64,000 nt of DNA. Origin: Rhizobium sp. NXC24. Its GTDB lineage: Bacteria; Pseudomonadota; Alphaproteobacteria; Rhizobiales; Rhizobiaceae. The translations under genes were made by a program, and so were the position numbers. The notes under the pieces are model-generated. The model was not told where the DNA came from and ran no database searches. It worked only from the letters and a program-made list of their open reading frames with translations. Below, piece by piece: positions 1-8,561 of this stretch; position 1 is the stretch's first letter; each line of letters opens with the position of its first letter. Where the stretch lies: NCBI RefSeq assembly GCF_002944315.1, contig NZ_CP024311.1, positions 3,386,501 through 3,450,500 on the forward strand. The letters are read 5' to 3'.

Positions 1-61
1 CCGCCTCGGCGCGGCGCACCTTAAGCGTCGGGGCAAAGCCCCCACTCGAGAGGATATGGCA

Positions 62-1687
62 ATGATCTGTCTTTCGCGTCGCGCTGCCCTTGCCGCCGGC
101 AGCGCGCTTACTCTGATTTCGCTCTGTTCCACCGCCGGTGCCGCCGACAAGGCGCCGACGAATACCGCGACGCCGATCAAGCATCTGGTCGTCGTCTTCC
201 AGGAAAACGTCTCCTTCGACCACTATTTCGCGACCTACCCCAAGGCCGCAAACGTCGACGGTGAGCCGGCATTCAAGGCCGCCGACAACACGCCGACCGA
301 TATCAACACGCTGGCCAATGCCGGTCTTCTCGACAGCAATCCGAATAAGACCAACGCGGCAAACGGAGCCGATGCGGCCGCCCCGTTCCGCCTCGACCGC
401 ACGCAGGCAGCGACCCAATCGCAGAACCACGGCTACACCGCCGAGCAGGCGGCCTACAACAACTTCGCCATGGACCTTTTCCCGGCCAATACCGGCAGGG
501 GCACCAAGGGTGCTGCCGGCGCTTTCGGCACCAAGGGCCAGGTCATGGGCTATTATGACGGCAACACCGTCACGGCGCTCTGGAACTACGCTCAGCACTA
601 TGCCCTGAACGACAATTCCTTCTCCACCAATTTCGGCCCGTCGACCCCCGGCGCGCTGAACCTCATCTCCGGCCAGACCAACGGCGCCATCCTGCCGCCC
701 GGCTATGCGCTGGAGAAGGACGGCACCTATTCCAAGGGCCGCATCGTGCCCGACGGCAATGGCGGCTGGACCGTCATCAGCGACTTCGATCCGACCGGCG
801 ATGTCTGCTCGGTCGGCCAGACAGGGCTGATGTACGGCAAGAACATTGGCGACATGCTGAACGAACACAACATCACCTGGGGCTTCTTCGAAGGCGGCTT
901 CGACCTGACGCAGACGAACCCAGACGGCACGACGGGCTGCAAGCGTGCGACGACCTCAACCGTCACCCAGGTCAACAGCGCTGACTATATCCCGCATCAC
1001 CAGCCGTTCCAGTACTACGCCTCGACCGCCAACCCGACGCATGCGCGCCCGTCCTCGGTCGCTGCAATCGGCACCACCGACGCAGCCAACCACCAGTATG
1101 ATGTGACGGACTTCTACGCGGCCCTGAAGAACGGCAACATGCCGATCGTCAGCTTCCTGAAGGCGCCGGCATATCAGGACGGCCATGCCGGCTATTCTGA
1201 TCCGCTCGACGAGCAGGAGTTCGTCACCCAGGTGGTCAACACCGTTCAGAATTCGCCGGACTGGAAAGACACCGCTATCATCGTCCTCTACGACGATTCC
1301 GACGGCTGGTATGACCATGCCCACGCCGTCGTCAATCCATCGAAGCTTGGCGTCAAGGGTTATGACGTGCTGAACGGAGATGGCTGCTCGACCGGCACGC
1401 CGCTGCCGGGCGTCAACGGCCAGCCGGCCCAGGGCCGTTGTGGCTACGGCACGCGCCAGCCGCTGTTGGTTATCTCGCCCTACTCCAAGGTCAACTTCGT
1501 CGACCATACTTTGACCGACCAGACCTCCGTCATGCGCTTCATCGAAGACAACTGGATGGGCGGCGAACGTCTCGGTGGCGGCTCGTTCGATGCCATTTCC
1601 GGCTCGCTGAACAACATGTTCGACTGGTCGAAGGGCGATGCACAGAAGCTGATCCTCGACACAAAGACCGGCAATAGCGCTTCCTAA
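62..1687 (+). CDS. Secreted PF04185-family phosphoesterase (phospholipase C / acid phosphatase type)
   Basis: 541 aa. Likely cleaves phosphate esters or phospholipids outside the cytoplasm. The N-terminus (MICLSRRAALAAG, then a hydrophobic run ending STAGAA) carries a twin-arginine pair and looks like a Tat-type signal peptide. Family signatures are present: ENVSFDHYF at about residues 48-56 (metal-binding Glu-Asn), a PSTPGALN stretch near 195, and DDSDGWYDH near 410, as in AcpA-like acid phosphatases and bacterial phospholipase C. An ATG at 56 is in frame, but GAGAGG at 48-53 sits only 2 nt from it and 8 nt from the ATG at 62, so 62 is preferred. The gene lies 22 nt before a di-haem peroxidase-like gene and is probably co-transcribed with it. 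Phospholipase and phosphatase activity cannot be told apart here. Confidence 0.82.
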   Translation: MICLSRRAALAAGSALTLISLCSTAGAADKAPTNTATPIKHLVVVFQENVSFDHYFATYPKAANVDGEPAFKAADNTPTDINTLANAGLLDSNPNKTNAANGADAAAPFRLDRTQAATQSQNHGYTAEQAAYNNFAMDLFPANTGRGTKGAAGAFGTKGQVMGYYDGNTVTALWNYAQHYALNDNSFSTNFGPSTPGALNLISGQTNGAILPPGYALEKDGTYSKGRIVPDGNGGWTVISDFDPTGDVCSVGQTGLMYGKNIGDMLNEHNITWGFFEGGFDLTQTNPDGTTGCKRATTSTVTQVNSADYIPHHQPFQYYASTANPTHARPSSVAAIGTTDAANHQYDVTDFYAALKNGNMPIVSFLKAPAYQDGHAGYSDPLDEQEFVTQVVNTVQNSPDWKDTAIIVLYDDSDGWYDHAHAVVNPSKLGVKGYDVLNGDGCSTGTPLPGVNGQPAQGRCGYGTRQPLLVISPYSKVNFVDHTLTDQTSVMRFIEDNWMGGERLGGGSFDAISGSLNNMFDWSKGDAQKLILDTKTGNSAS

Positions 1688-1709
1688 GCTGAAAATAAGG
1701 GGATGGACA

Positions 1710-3089
1710 ATGTCCTTGAAGAAGCACCATTTCCTTCCCCTGATCGCACTCGCGAGCATCTCGCTCGCGGGGGCGACCATCGGCTTGGCAAGCGAACCCG
1801 CCGCCAATGCCGTCGCGGCAAATACCCGTGACGACACGGCTTCGCTGAGCGCCGTCGCGCAGCTCGGCCGGAAGCTGTTCTACGATCCCTCACTGTCAGG
1901 CGGCGGCCAGATGTCCTGCGCCACCTGCCACGATCCCGCCAATCACTACGCACCGGCCAATGACCGCGCCGTGCAGCTCGGTGGCCCGCATTTCGATCAG
2001 CCGGGCATCCGCGCAGTGCCGAGCCTCGCCTATAAGATGTCGACGCCTTCCTTCTCCGTCGGCGCGGAAAGTGCTGCCGACGAGGCGGCCGAGGCAGCCC
2101 CAATGACCGAAGCCTCCGGCGTGGCGCTTGCAAACACCCCGGCGACGGTCGCGGGGCCACTGACCGCACAGGCCGTCGTCAAAGCCAATTCGAACGCGCC
2201 CGATCTGGTGCCGCAAGGCGGCATGTTCTGGGACGGCCGTGTCGACTCGCTGGAGGAACAAGCGCTGCAGCCGATGATCTCGCCCTTCGAGATGGCCAAT
2301 GCCGATGCAGCCGCTGTCTATGCCGAGCTGAAACAGGGTTACGGCAAGGACATCGGCGCCCTCTTCGGCAACAATGTCCTCAACGATCAGGATATGACGA
2401 TCGCCGAAGCCGGTTTTGCGCTCGCCCGCTACCAGATCGAAGAGCCCTCCTTCCATCCCTATTCGAGCAAATACGACTATTATCTGCGCGGCAAGGCGAT
2501 GTTATCAGACGCCGAAATGCGCGGGCTGAAACTGTTCGATGATCCCAACAAGGGTAACTGCGCCTCTTGCCATCTCGACAAGATGACGGGAGACGGCCAG
2601 ATGCCGAACTTCACCGATTTCGAATTCGAGGCGCTTGGCGCACCGCGCAATCCGGACATTCCAGCCAATGCCGACGCGCATTATTACGACACCGGCATCT
2701 GCGGCCCGCTACGCAACGACACTTATTCCGCCCAGCCGCAGAATTGCGGACTGTTCAAGACACCGACGCTACGCAATGTCGCCAGCCGCCATGTCTTCTT
2801 CCACAATGGCGTCTACCGCTCGCTGGAGGACGTCACCCGCTTCTATGTCAAGCGGGACACCAATCCCGACGAGATCTACCCGAAGGACGCCGGCGGGAAG
2901 GCACAGAAATACAACGATCTTCCGGCGCAATATCAGGCCAATATCGACGTCATCGACGCGCCGATGAACCGCAAGCTAGGCGATGCGCCGGCTCTGAACG
3001 ATACGGAAATCGCCGATGTCGTTGCGTTTCTGAAGACGCTGACTGATGGTTACGACCCGGCTAAGGATGGGGTGAAGGCGGCCAAATAG
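1710..3089 (+). CDS. Di-haem cytochrome c peroxidase / MauG-family protein
   Basis: 459 aa with an N-terminal signal peptide (hydrophobic run at about residues 8-27), so periplasmic. Two c-type haem sites are visible: CATCH at residues 70-74 and CASCH at about 284-288, the pattern of the CcpA/MauG family, which reduces peroxide or oxidises a protein partner. The conserved stretch FWDGRVDSLEEQALQP lies between them. An Ala-rich segment of roughly 50 residues (about 112-165) follows the first haem region and precedes FWDGR, and looks like a loop expansion. It follows the phosphoesterase gene closely. A GC-rich hairpin lies just past the stop. Whether the product is a true peroxidase or a MauG-like oxidase is not decidable here. 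Confidence 0.85.
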   Translation: MSLKKHHFLPLIALASISLAGATIGLASEPAANAVAANTRDDTASLSAVAQLGRKLFYDPSLSGGGQMSCATCHDPANHYAPANDRAVQLGGPHFDQPGIRAVPSLAYKMSTPSFSVGAESAADEAAEAAPMTEASGVALANTPATVAGPLTAQAVVKANSNAPDLVPQGGMFWDGRVDSLEEQALQPMISPFEMANADAAAVYAELKQGYGKDIGALFGNNVLNDQDMTIAEAGFALARYQIEEPSFHPYSSKYDYYLRGKAMLSDAEMRGLKLFDDPNKGNCASCHLDKMTGDGQMPNFTDFEFEALGAPRNPDIPANADAHYYDTGICGPLRNDTYSAQPQNCGLFKTPTLRNVASRHVFFHNGVYRSLEDVTRFYVKRDTNPDEIYPKDAGGKAQKYNDLPAQYQANIDVIDAPMNRKLGDAPALNDTEIADVVAFLKTLTDGYDPAKDGVKAAK

Positions 3090-3092
3090 AAA

Positions 3093-3118
3093 CGCCTCCG
3101 CCCGAACGGGCGAAGGCG
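3093..3118. terminator. Hairpin between convergent genes, probable bidirectional terminator
   Basis: CGCCTCCGCCC and GGGCGAAGGCG form an 11-bp stem with one mismatch around a GAAC loop. It starts 3 nt after the stop of the peroxidase-like gene and ends 11 nt before the stop of the convergent GNAT gene. The T-run is weak on both sides. Confidence 0.6.
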
Positions 3119-3129
3119 GATTTGAAACC

Positions 3130-3720
3130 TCAGGCCGCCTTGGCGACCGGCGGCTGGGCCAGCTTGCGGCCGCTGGCGACGATCATGCCGACGGCACTGC
3201 CCAGCCAACCATCCTTGAGTTCCAGCGCGAGGAAACGGTCGCGCTGGAATGGGCCAGGCATGACCAGATGGCGCGCCTTTTCGGCGAAGAAGCCGAAACG
3301 CTCGTAATAGGGTGCATCGCCGACGAGCAGGACAGCGCCATGGCCGCGCTTCTTGGCTTCGAGGATGGCGGCACGCATCAGCGCCGAGCCGACACCCTTG
3401 CCTTCGTGGGCGCCATCGACCGCCAGCGGGCCGAGCAGCAGCGCATCGACCGGGCGGGTCTCACGATCGACGCCAGCTTCGACGTTCCACAGGCGAACGG
3501 TGCCGATGACATGGCCGGCGCGATCGCGGGCGACAAGCGCCAGGCCCTCGGCCGGAACGCGGCCACGGCGAAGCTTTTCGGACGACTTCTTGCGGCGATC
3601 GGCGCCCATGACGCGATCAAGCAGATTTTCGCGCGCGACGACATCGCCTGCGTTTTCCAGGTCGAGGGTGAAGGTGGACGGCGCAAAGAATGCGCGCACA
3701 GAATCAAGAACAGCGGCCAT
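3130..3720 (-). CDS. GNAT-family N-acetyltransferase
   Basis: 196 aa. The central part has the acetyl-CoA binding signature of GNAT enzymes: LLGPLAVDGAHEGKGVGSALM, where the G-K-G-V-G-S turn corresponds to motif A, followed by the YYERFGF element typical of YhbS-type acetyltransferases. The acceptor substrate is unknown. The gene is convergent with the peroxidase-like gene and shares a hairpin with it. The C-terminus ends in an Ala/Pro-rich tail (PPVAKAA). Confidence 0.85.
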   Translation of the reverse strand: MAAVLDSVRAFFAPSTFTLDLENAGDVVARENLLDRVMGADRRKKSSEKLRRGRVPAEGLALVARDRAGHVIGTVRLWNVEAGVDRETRPVDALLLGPLAVDGAHEGKGVGSALMRAAILEAKKRGHGAVLLVGDAPYYERFGFFAEKARHLVMPGPFQRDRFLALELKDGWLGSAVGMIVASGRKLAQPPVAKAA

Positions 3721-3833
3721 ACCGGCCTCCCGTGCCCAATACCGTTATCAGCGGTGGTGACAAACTATTGTGAGGGTGCCGCCCCGGCTGGCTACGGGGG
3801 CGGCTTTGTCGGAGTTTAGATCCTTACGGGATC

Positions 3834-4967
3834 TTAGATGATGTAGGCCTTCAGCGGGTCGAAGCCGTTGAACGCTACAGCCGAGTAGGTCGTCGTATAG
3901 GCGCCCGTGCCTTCAATCAGGACCTCGTCGCCGATCGTGAGCGTCACGGGCAGCGGATAGAGGTTCTTCTCGTAGAGCACGTCGGCCGAATCGCAGGTCG
4001 GACCGGCAATGATGCAGGCTTCCATCTCGTCGGCGTCGCGCTCGGTGCGGATCGGATAGCGGATCGCCTCGTCCATGGTTTCGGCGAGACCACCGAATTT
4101 GCCGATGTCGAGGAAGACCCAGCGAGCGGCATCGTTGTCCGACTTCTTCGAAATCAGGACGACTTCAGCCTTGATCACGCCGGCATTGCCGACCATGCCG
4201 CGGCCCGGCTCGATGATGGTGTGCGGGATCTGGTTGCCGAAATGGGCGCGCAGAGCCGCAAAGATCGCCTTGCCGTATGCTTCCGCCGACGGAACGTCAC
4301 GCAGGTACTTGGTCGGGAAACCGCCGCCCATGTTGACCATCTGCAGGTGAATGCCCTGCTTGGCGAGCGAGACGAAGACGCGCTTGGCATCGGCGAGAGC
4401 CGCATCCCAGGCATCGACCTTGGTCATCTGCGAGCCGACGTGGAACGACACGCCGTAGGATGCCAGACCGAGCTGATGGGCATAGACGAGAACGTCGACA
4501 GCCATCTGCGGAACGCAGCCGAACTTGCGCGACAGCGGCCATTCGGCGCCTTCACCATCCGTCAGGACGCGGCAGAACACACGAGCGCCGGGAGCGGCAC
4601 GGGAAATCTTCTCGACTTCCTCGTGGCTATCGACGGCAAAGAGGTTGATGCCGAGTGCATGCGCACGGGCGATATCGCGTTCCTTCTTGATCGTGTTGCC
4701 GAAGGAGATGCGGGCAGGGGTCGCACCGGCGTCGAGCGCCATTTCGATTTCAGCGACGGACGCGCAATCGAAGTTGGAGCCGAGGCTTGCCAGCAGGCGC
4801 AGCACTTCCGGAGCCGGGTTGGCCTTGACGGCGTAATAGATGGCGCTGTCCGGCATGGCATGACGGAAGGCGTGAAAATTGTCGCGGACGACATCGAGAT
4901 CAACCACCAGGCAGGGACCGTCCGGACGTCGGGTAGCGAGAAAGTCGCGAATACGTTGCGTGGTCAT
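3834..4967 (-). CDS. Ornithine/lysine decarboxylase (fold-type III PLP enzyme)
   Basis: 377 aa, usual for alanine-racemase-fold ornithine/lysine decarboxylases. It makes putrescine and/or cadaverine, the first step of polyamine synthesis. Visible motifs: YYAVKANP (PLP lysine, about residue 55), SFHVGSQ, GGGFPTKY, EPGRGMVG (phosphate binding) and GPTCDSADVLYE (catalytic Cys-Asp from the dimer partner). The reading frame stays open far upstream (to 5408), but homologue length, the MTTQRIRDFL start and an AGGGAATT ribosome site before the ATG at 4967 fix the start. About 530 nt without a gene precede it; they carry a structured leader, suggesting polyamine-responsive control. Ornithine versus lysine preference is not resolved; rhizobial homologues are known to use both. 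Confidence 0.9.
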   Translation of the reverse strand: MTTQRIRDFLATRRPDGPCLVVDLDVVRDNFHAFRHAMPDSAIYYAVKANPAPEVLRLLASLGSNFDCASVAEIEMALDAGATPARISFGNTIKKERDIARAHALGINLFAVDSHEEVEKISRAAPGARVFCRVLTDGEGAEWPLSRKFGCVPQMAVDVLVYAHQLGLASYGVSFHVGSQMTKVDAWDAALADAKRVFVSLAKQGIHLQMVNMGGGFPTKYLRDVPSAEAYGKAIFAALRAHFGNQIPHTIIEPGRGMVGNAGVIKAEVVLISKKSDNDAARWVFLDIGKFGGLAETMDEAIRYPIRTERDADEMEACIIAGPTCDSADVLYEKNLYPLPVTLTIGDEVLIEGTGAYTTTYSAVAFNGFDPLKAYII

Positions 4968-4984
4968 GTCAATTCCCTTTTCAA

Positions 4985-5335
4985 TTCCAAAAGCTCCGGG
5001 AAAAAGACCCAGAGGACAAAGGGCGACGCTCATTCGCTCAGGTACCAGCCGGTGGAGACCCCGGAACCGTGCAAATGCGCGAAGCGCGGATGATGAACGA
5101 GTGCCGCAAGCGGCGCTAATTCGCTTTGTCTGCCATGGATTGGAGGGATAATCCCAACCGCACTTCCGGCAATGAAGGTGTGCCTCTTCAGTAACCCCGG
5201 CTGATGGAAAGCCGGGAGAGAACAAAAAGGCCCGCACCGTCGTTGCTTCAGATGTCCTCGCATTTTCCGGTTGGCCGGAATAGCGACTGGAGGGGTTAAT
5301 TCCAGGTACCTTACCGATTTTCTCACCACATCGAG
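4985..5335 (-). ncRNA. speF leader: Probable speF-type leader RNA upstream of the decarboxylase
   Basis: Comparative work on alphaproteobacteria described a conserved structured leader (speF motif) ahead of ornithine decarboxylase genes. This region has the right place, strand and size. Directly visible: GGTACC at both ends (5305-5310 and 5041-5046), able to pair over a long distance; a perfect 7-bp hairpin at 5196-5216; and two copies of a motif, GACTGGAGGGGTTAATTCC at 5285-5303 and GATTGGAGGGATAATCCC at 5138-5155 (written on the plus strand). No convincing protein fits the region. Boundaries are approximate and I could not run a covariance model. Confidence 0.6.
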
Positions 5336-5497
5336 GATCGGCGGACACCCACGGGCACGTGCGACTTTGGGCTGAACCCGAAATAGGAATATTCGCCGAC
5401 ATAATCAAGAATTTTTTTCGCCTATGCCCGAAAAAAATAATTGAACAAATCGGCGCATTTTGTTCAATAACTTGCGACAGTTAACGAGGGCTTCGCC

Positions 5498-6391
5498 ATG
5501 GACACTTTGACCCGGATTCGCGCCTTCATCGACGTGGTCGAAGCAGAAGGTTTCTCCGCGGCCGCCAGGAAAACCGGACGCTCCAAGGCGCTGCTCTCCA
5601 AATATGTCCGAGAGCTCGAGGATGAGCTTGGCGCGCTTCTGCTCAATCGCACCACCCGGCAATTCTCGATGACCGAGGCCGGCCACACCTATTACCGCAC
5701 CGCTTCCGACATATTGAAAGAAATCGACAATCTCGCCGATCTCGTGCGCGAGAACAATCAGCAGCTTAAAGGGCGGCTTCGTGTTTCCGTGCCGCGTACC
5801 TTTGTCGACGCCGATGTCGGGCAATCGCTGATCGACTTCGCCAGGGAGAACCCCGATCTCGCGCTGGAGATCGCCGCCGAAGATCGATTCGTCGATCTGA
5901 TCGAGGAAGGCTTCGACGTTGCAGTGCGCGTCACCAAGCTTGAGGATTCCGGCATGATCGCCCGCAAGATCTCGGATTTCCGCGTTCATCTTTGTGCAAC
6001 CCAGGAATTCCTCGATCGTTATCCGACGCTGGAGCATCCGAGCGATCTTGCGCGTGTGCCTTTCATTATCGACACCAACAATCGCTCACAGGGCAATGTT
6101 CGCTTCGTCGATGCCGACAGCTCGACCTTTAATGTCGCGATCAATGGCACGCTCGAAGTCAATAGCCCGCATGCGACGCTGCGCGCGGCTTTGGCAAGCT
6201 TGGGCATTGCCGTCGTGCCGGACTTCATCGGCCGCAAGGCGATCGAAAGCGGGCAGTTGCTGACGCTGTTCAACGATTATCTTCCGACCGATCGCGGCAT
6301 TTATGCTGTCTATCCGCACCGTCGTTATCTCCCGGCCAAGGTGCGCATCTTCGTCGACTACCTCCATAGCTGGTTCCGCAAGCACGGCTGA
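5498..6391 (+). CDS. LysR-family transcriptional regulator
   Basis: 297 aa. N-terminal winged helix-turn-helix (about residues 1-60: MDTLTRIRAFIDVVEAEGFS, then SKALLSKYVRELEDELG) followed by a LysR substrate-binding domain of the type found in CrgA/DmlR-like subgroups (GRLRVSVPRTFVDADVGQSL). It is transcribed away from the decarboxylase leader. LysR proteins usually control a neighbouring divergent gene, but the decarboxylase start is over 500 nt away, so the target is uncertain. It is followed 66 nt later by the DUF1007 gene on the same strand. Confidence 0.9.
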   Translation: MDTLTRIRAFIDVVEAEGFSAAARKTGRSKALLSKYVRELEDELGALLLNRTTRQFSMTEAGHTYYRTASDILKEIDNLADLVRENNQQLKGRLRVSVPRTFVDADVGQSLIDFARENPDLALEIAAEDRFVDLIEEGFDVAVRVTKLEDSGMIARKISDFRVHLCATQEFLDRYPTLEHPSDLARVPFIIDTNNRSQGNVRFVDADSSTFNVAINGTLEVNSPHATLRAALASLGIAVVPDFIGRKAIESGQLLTLFNDYLPTDRGIYAVYPHRRYLPAKVRIFVDYLHSWFRKHG

Positions 6392-6457
6392 GCCCTTCAG
6401 CTCTGCCAACCGGTCCCAATTCCGTCTCATTTCCTGACCAGAAGTCGAGGTGAATCA

Positions 6458-7138
6458 ATGCTCGCGAAGCACATCGGACGCATGAGAAAATCCACGCCTA
6501 TCTCTATTGCAGCCCTCGCCGGAGGTCTGATGCTCGCGCCTGTTGCGGCATCGGCGCATCCGCATATCTTCGTGGAAGCGCGGCTGGAAGTGCTGGCGGG
6601 CTCCGACGGCGCCGTGCAGGAGCTACGCAATGTCTGGCGCTTCGACGAGGTCTTCTCCTCCTCGGTGCTGATGGATTTCGACAAGAACACCAATCTGAAG
6701 CTCGATCCGGACGAGCTCAAGGAAGTCGGCAAAACGGTGCGCGATTCGCTCGCCGACTACGACTACTACACAAACCTGACGCTGAACGGCAAAGCCATCA
6801 AGGTGAACAAGCCCGACATCATCAATGTCGACTACAGGGACGGCCAGCTCCTGATGTTCTTTGCCGTCAAGCCGTCCGAACCGATGCCGCTCAAGGGCAA
6901 CAAGCTGAGCTTCGGCATCTACGATCCTACACTCTATACCTCGATCGATTTCCCCAGCGACAATGAGCTGGTGACAGAGGGCGATGGCTTCAAAGGCTGC
7001 ACGCAAAAGGTCGTGCGCCCCAATCCGGACGAGGTCATCGCCGAAAACAAGTCGACTTTGACGGATGCCTTCTTCAACGATCCGACGGGAACGACCATGT
7101 CGAAGCTCTTCGCAACGCGGTTAGACGTTCAATGCTGA
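6458..7138 (+). CDS. DUF1007 periplasmic protein, partner of the NicO exporter
   Basis: 226 aa. A signal peptide is followed by AHPHIFVEARLEVL, the hallmark of DUF1007 proteins: a His-x-His right after cleavage that could bind metal. Residues around 70-85 (DFDKNTNLKLDPDE) look like a Ca-binding loop. The family is usually encoded with nickel/cobalt exporters and is thought to be an accessory periplasmic component. The stop overlaps the start of the downstream NicO gene by 7 nt, so translation is probably coupled. GAGGTG 8 nt upstream of 6458 supports this start; an in-frame ATG at 6482 would also keep the signal peptide. Confidence 0.82.
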   Translation: MLAKHIGRMRKSTPISIAALAGGLMLAPVAASAHPHIFVEARLEVLAGSDGAVQELRNVWRFDEVFSSSVLMDFDKNTNLKLDPDELKEVGKTVRDSLADYDYYTNLTLNGKAIKVNKPDIINVDYRDGQLLMFFAVKPSEPMPLKGNKLSFGIYDPTLYTSIDFPSDNELVTEGDGFKGCTQKVVRPNPDEVIAENKSTLTDAFFNDPTGTTMSKLFATRLDVQC

Positions 7139-8244
7139 CGTTCCGGATAGCGCGGTTGCTTCCGGCTATGGCCCTCGCCTTCCTAGCGATGGCAAGCCTC
7201 GCCCACGCCACCGGATCGCCGCTCGGTATCGGCACGGCGGAGCCGAGCTTCCAGCCGGTCGGAGGGCCGCTGGCGCCGATCTTTCTCTATGTGAATTACG
7301 AGCAGCAGGCCTTCTATCGGGCGCTCACCAAATCCATCGAGGCCATGCGCCAGGACCCTTGGCAGCTCTGGACGCTGATCGGCCTCTCCTTCGCCTACGG
7401 CATCTTCCATGCCGCCGGCCCCGGCCACGGCAAGGCCGTCATCTCCTCCTACATGGTCGCCAACGAGATCGAGCTGAAGCGCGGCATCATCATCTCGTTC
7501 ATTTCGGCCTTCATCCAGGGCCTCGTCGCCGTCCTCGTCGTCGGTGCCGCTTATTTCGTGCTGCGCGGCTCGGGCATCACCATGACGATGGCCACCAATG
7601 CGATGGAGATCACCAGCTTCGTGATGGTGATCATCTTTGGCGGCTGGCTGCTGTTCCGCAAGCTGCGCTCGATGATCCAGGCCCGGCCACAGCGCCAGGA
7701 AGTGCAGCTCGCGACATCGGTCGGCCCGATCAGCATGTCGCTATTCGAAGATGCTCCGAACGGCTCCGCTCCCGCCCAAAGGCTATCGCACTTCCGCGCA
7801 GCGCCGCAGACGGGCAACCGCTATAATTGTGACGATCCGACGCATGATGCGGGCAATGGCATGGTCTGCGAGACCTGCGGCCATTCGCATCTGCCGGATC
7901 CGAAAATGCTGTCGAATGAAAATTTCAGTGTCCGCGAGGCCTGGTCGGCGATCATCACCGTCGGCTTGCGCCCCTGTTCCGGCGCCCTGCTGGTCATGAC
8001 CTTCTCGATGCTGAACGGGCTCTATCTCGGCGGCTTGCTATCCGTCATCGCCATGTCGGTCGGCACGGCGCTGACCGTGTCGCTGCTCGCCATCATCGCT
8101 GTCTTCGCCAAGGGCACCGCCGTGCACTTCACCGGTCGCGGCTCGAGGCTCTCGATGTGGGTCGGCAATGGCATTGAGATTCTTGGCGCGCTGCTGGTCA
8201 TCTGCACCGGCATCGTTCTGCTCGGCGCATCGCTGCAGACTTGA
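7132..8244 (+). CDS. NicO/RcnA-family nickel-cobalt exporter
   Basis: 370 aa inner-membrane protein with about six membrane segments plus an N-terminal signal-like helix. Signature GIFHAAGPGHGKAVISSY near residue 87 and GLRPCSGALLVMTF near 280 are the conserved His- and Cys-bearing segments of NicO/RcnA transporters, which export Ni2+/Co2+. The cytoplasmic loop at about 185-265 carries a Cys/His cluster (CDDPTHDAGNGMVCETCGHSH) that could bind the metal. The gene overlaps the DUF1007 gene by 7 nt and forms a two-gene unit with it. Direction of transport is inferred from family. Confidence 0.83.
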   Translation: MLTFRIARLLPAMALAFLAMASLAHATGSPLGIGTAEPSFQPVGGPLAPIFLYVNYEQQAFYRALTKSIEAMRQDPWQLWTLIGLSFAYGIFHAAGPGHGKAVISSYMVANEIELKRGIIISFISAFIQGLVAVLVVGAAYFVLRGSGITMTMATNAMEITSFVMVIIFGGWLLFRKLRSMIQARPQRQEVQLATSVGPISMSLFEDAPNGSAPAQRLSHFRAAPQTGNRYNCDDPTHDAGNGMVCETCGHSHLPDPKMLSNENFSVREAWSAIITVGLRPCSGALLVMTFSMLNGLYLGGLLSVIAMSVGTALTVSLLAIIAVFAKGTAVHFTGRGSRLSMWVGNGIEILGALLVICTGIVLLGASLQT

Positions 8245-8253
8245 CGCTGCGGA

Positions 8254-8469
8254 CTACCGGCTGTTGCGCCTCTGGTAGCGGGCTCTCAGCCAGAAGACCA
8301 GGAAGAACGCAAGGATGACGAGGACGCCGAAGCCGGTGCCGAGCCATGGCGAAACATCGCCGAGCCGGAGGATGATATCCGGCATCAGGTACAGCAGCAC
8401 CATGGCGGCCAGCAGGATAATGGCGGCGGCGATCGCCGTGGAGCGGGTTTCGCTTTTCTTATCCGTCAA
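8254..8469 (-). CDS. Small two-helix membrane protein, unknown function
   Basis: 71 aa if begun at the TTG at 8469, which sits 9 nt after GGAGGA; a GTG at 8490 in frame would overlap that ribosome site. Two hydrophobic helices (about residues 12-30 and 45-62) are joined by a short loop with PDIILRLGDVSPWLG, and the end is basic (RARYQRRNSR), suggesting a cytoplasmic C-terminus. I do not recognise a family. It is convergent with the NicO gene, with only 9 nt between stops. Confidence 0.55.
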   Translation of the reverse strand: MTDKKSETRSTAIAAAIILLAAMVLLYLMPDIILRLGDVSPWLGTGFGVLVILAFFLVFWLRARYQRRNSR

Positions 8470-8561
8470 AATGGCCAATCCTCCGCGCACTGCTGCTTAC
8501 TTTCCGGCGAAGGCTTAGGCCAGCCGCCCGCGAAAGGCAACCGGCCCTTTCCTGGCAACGA

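Noticed and set aside
1..61. Possible end of another gene at the left edge
   Set aside because: Too short to assign; no recognisable coding segment in either direction.
956..1837. A 293-codon minus-strand frame over the phosphoesterase gene
   Set aside because: It spans the stop of one good gene and the start of the next and has no recognisable features.
5030..5408. Open frames on the minus strand through the decarboxylase leader, including an N-terminal extension of the decarboxylase and a separate 99-codon frame
   Set aside because: The sequence here is dominated by hairpins and repeated motifs, no ribosome site fits, and homologues of the enzyme begin at MTTQRIRDFL.
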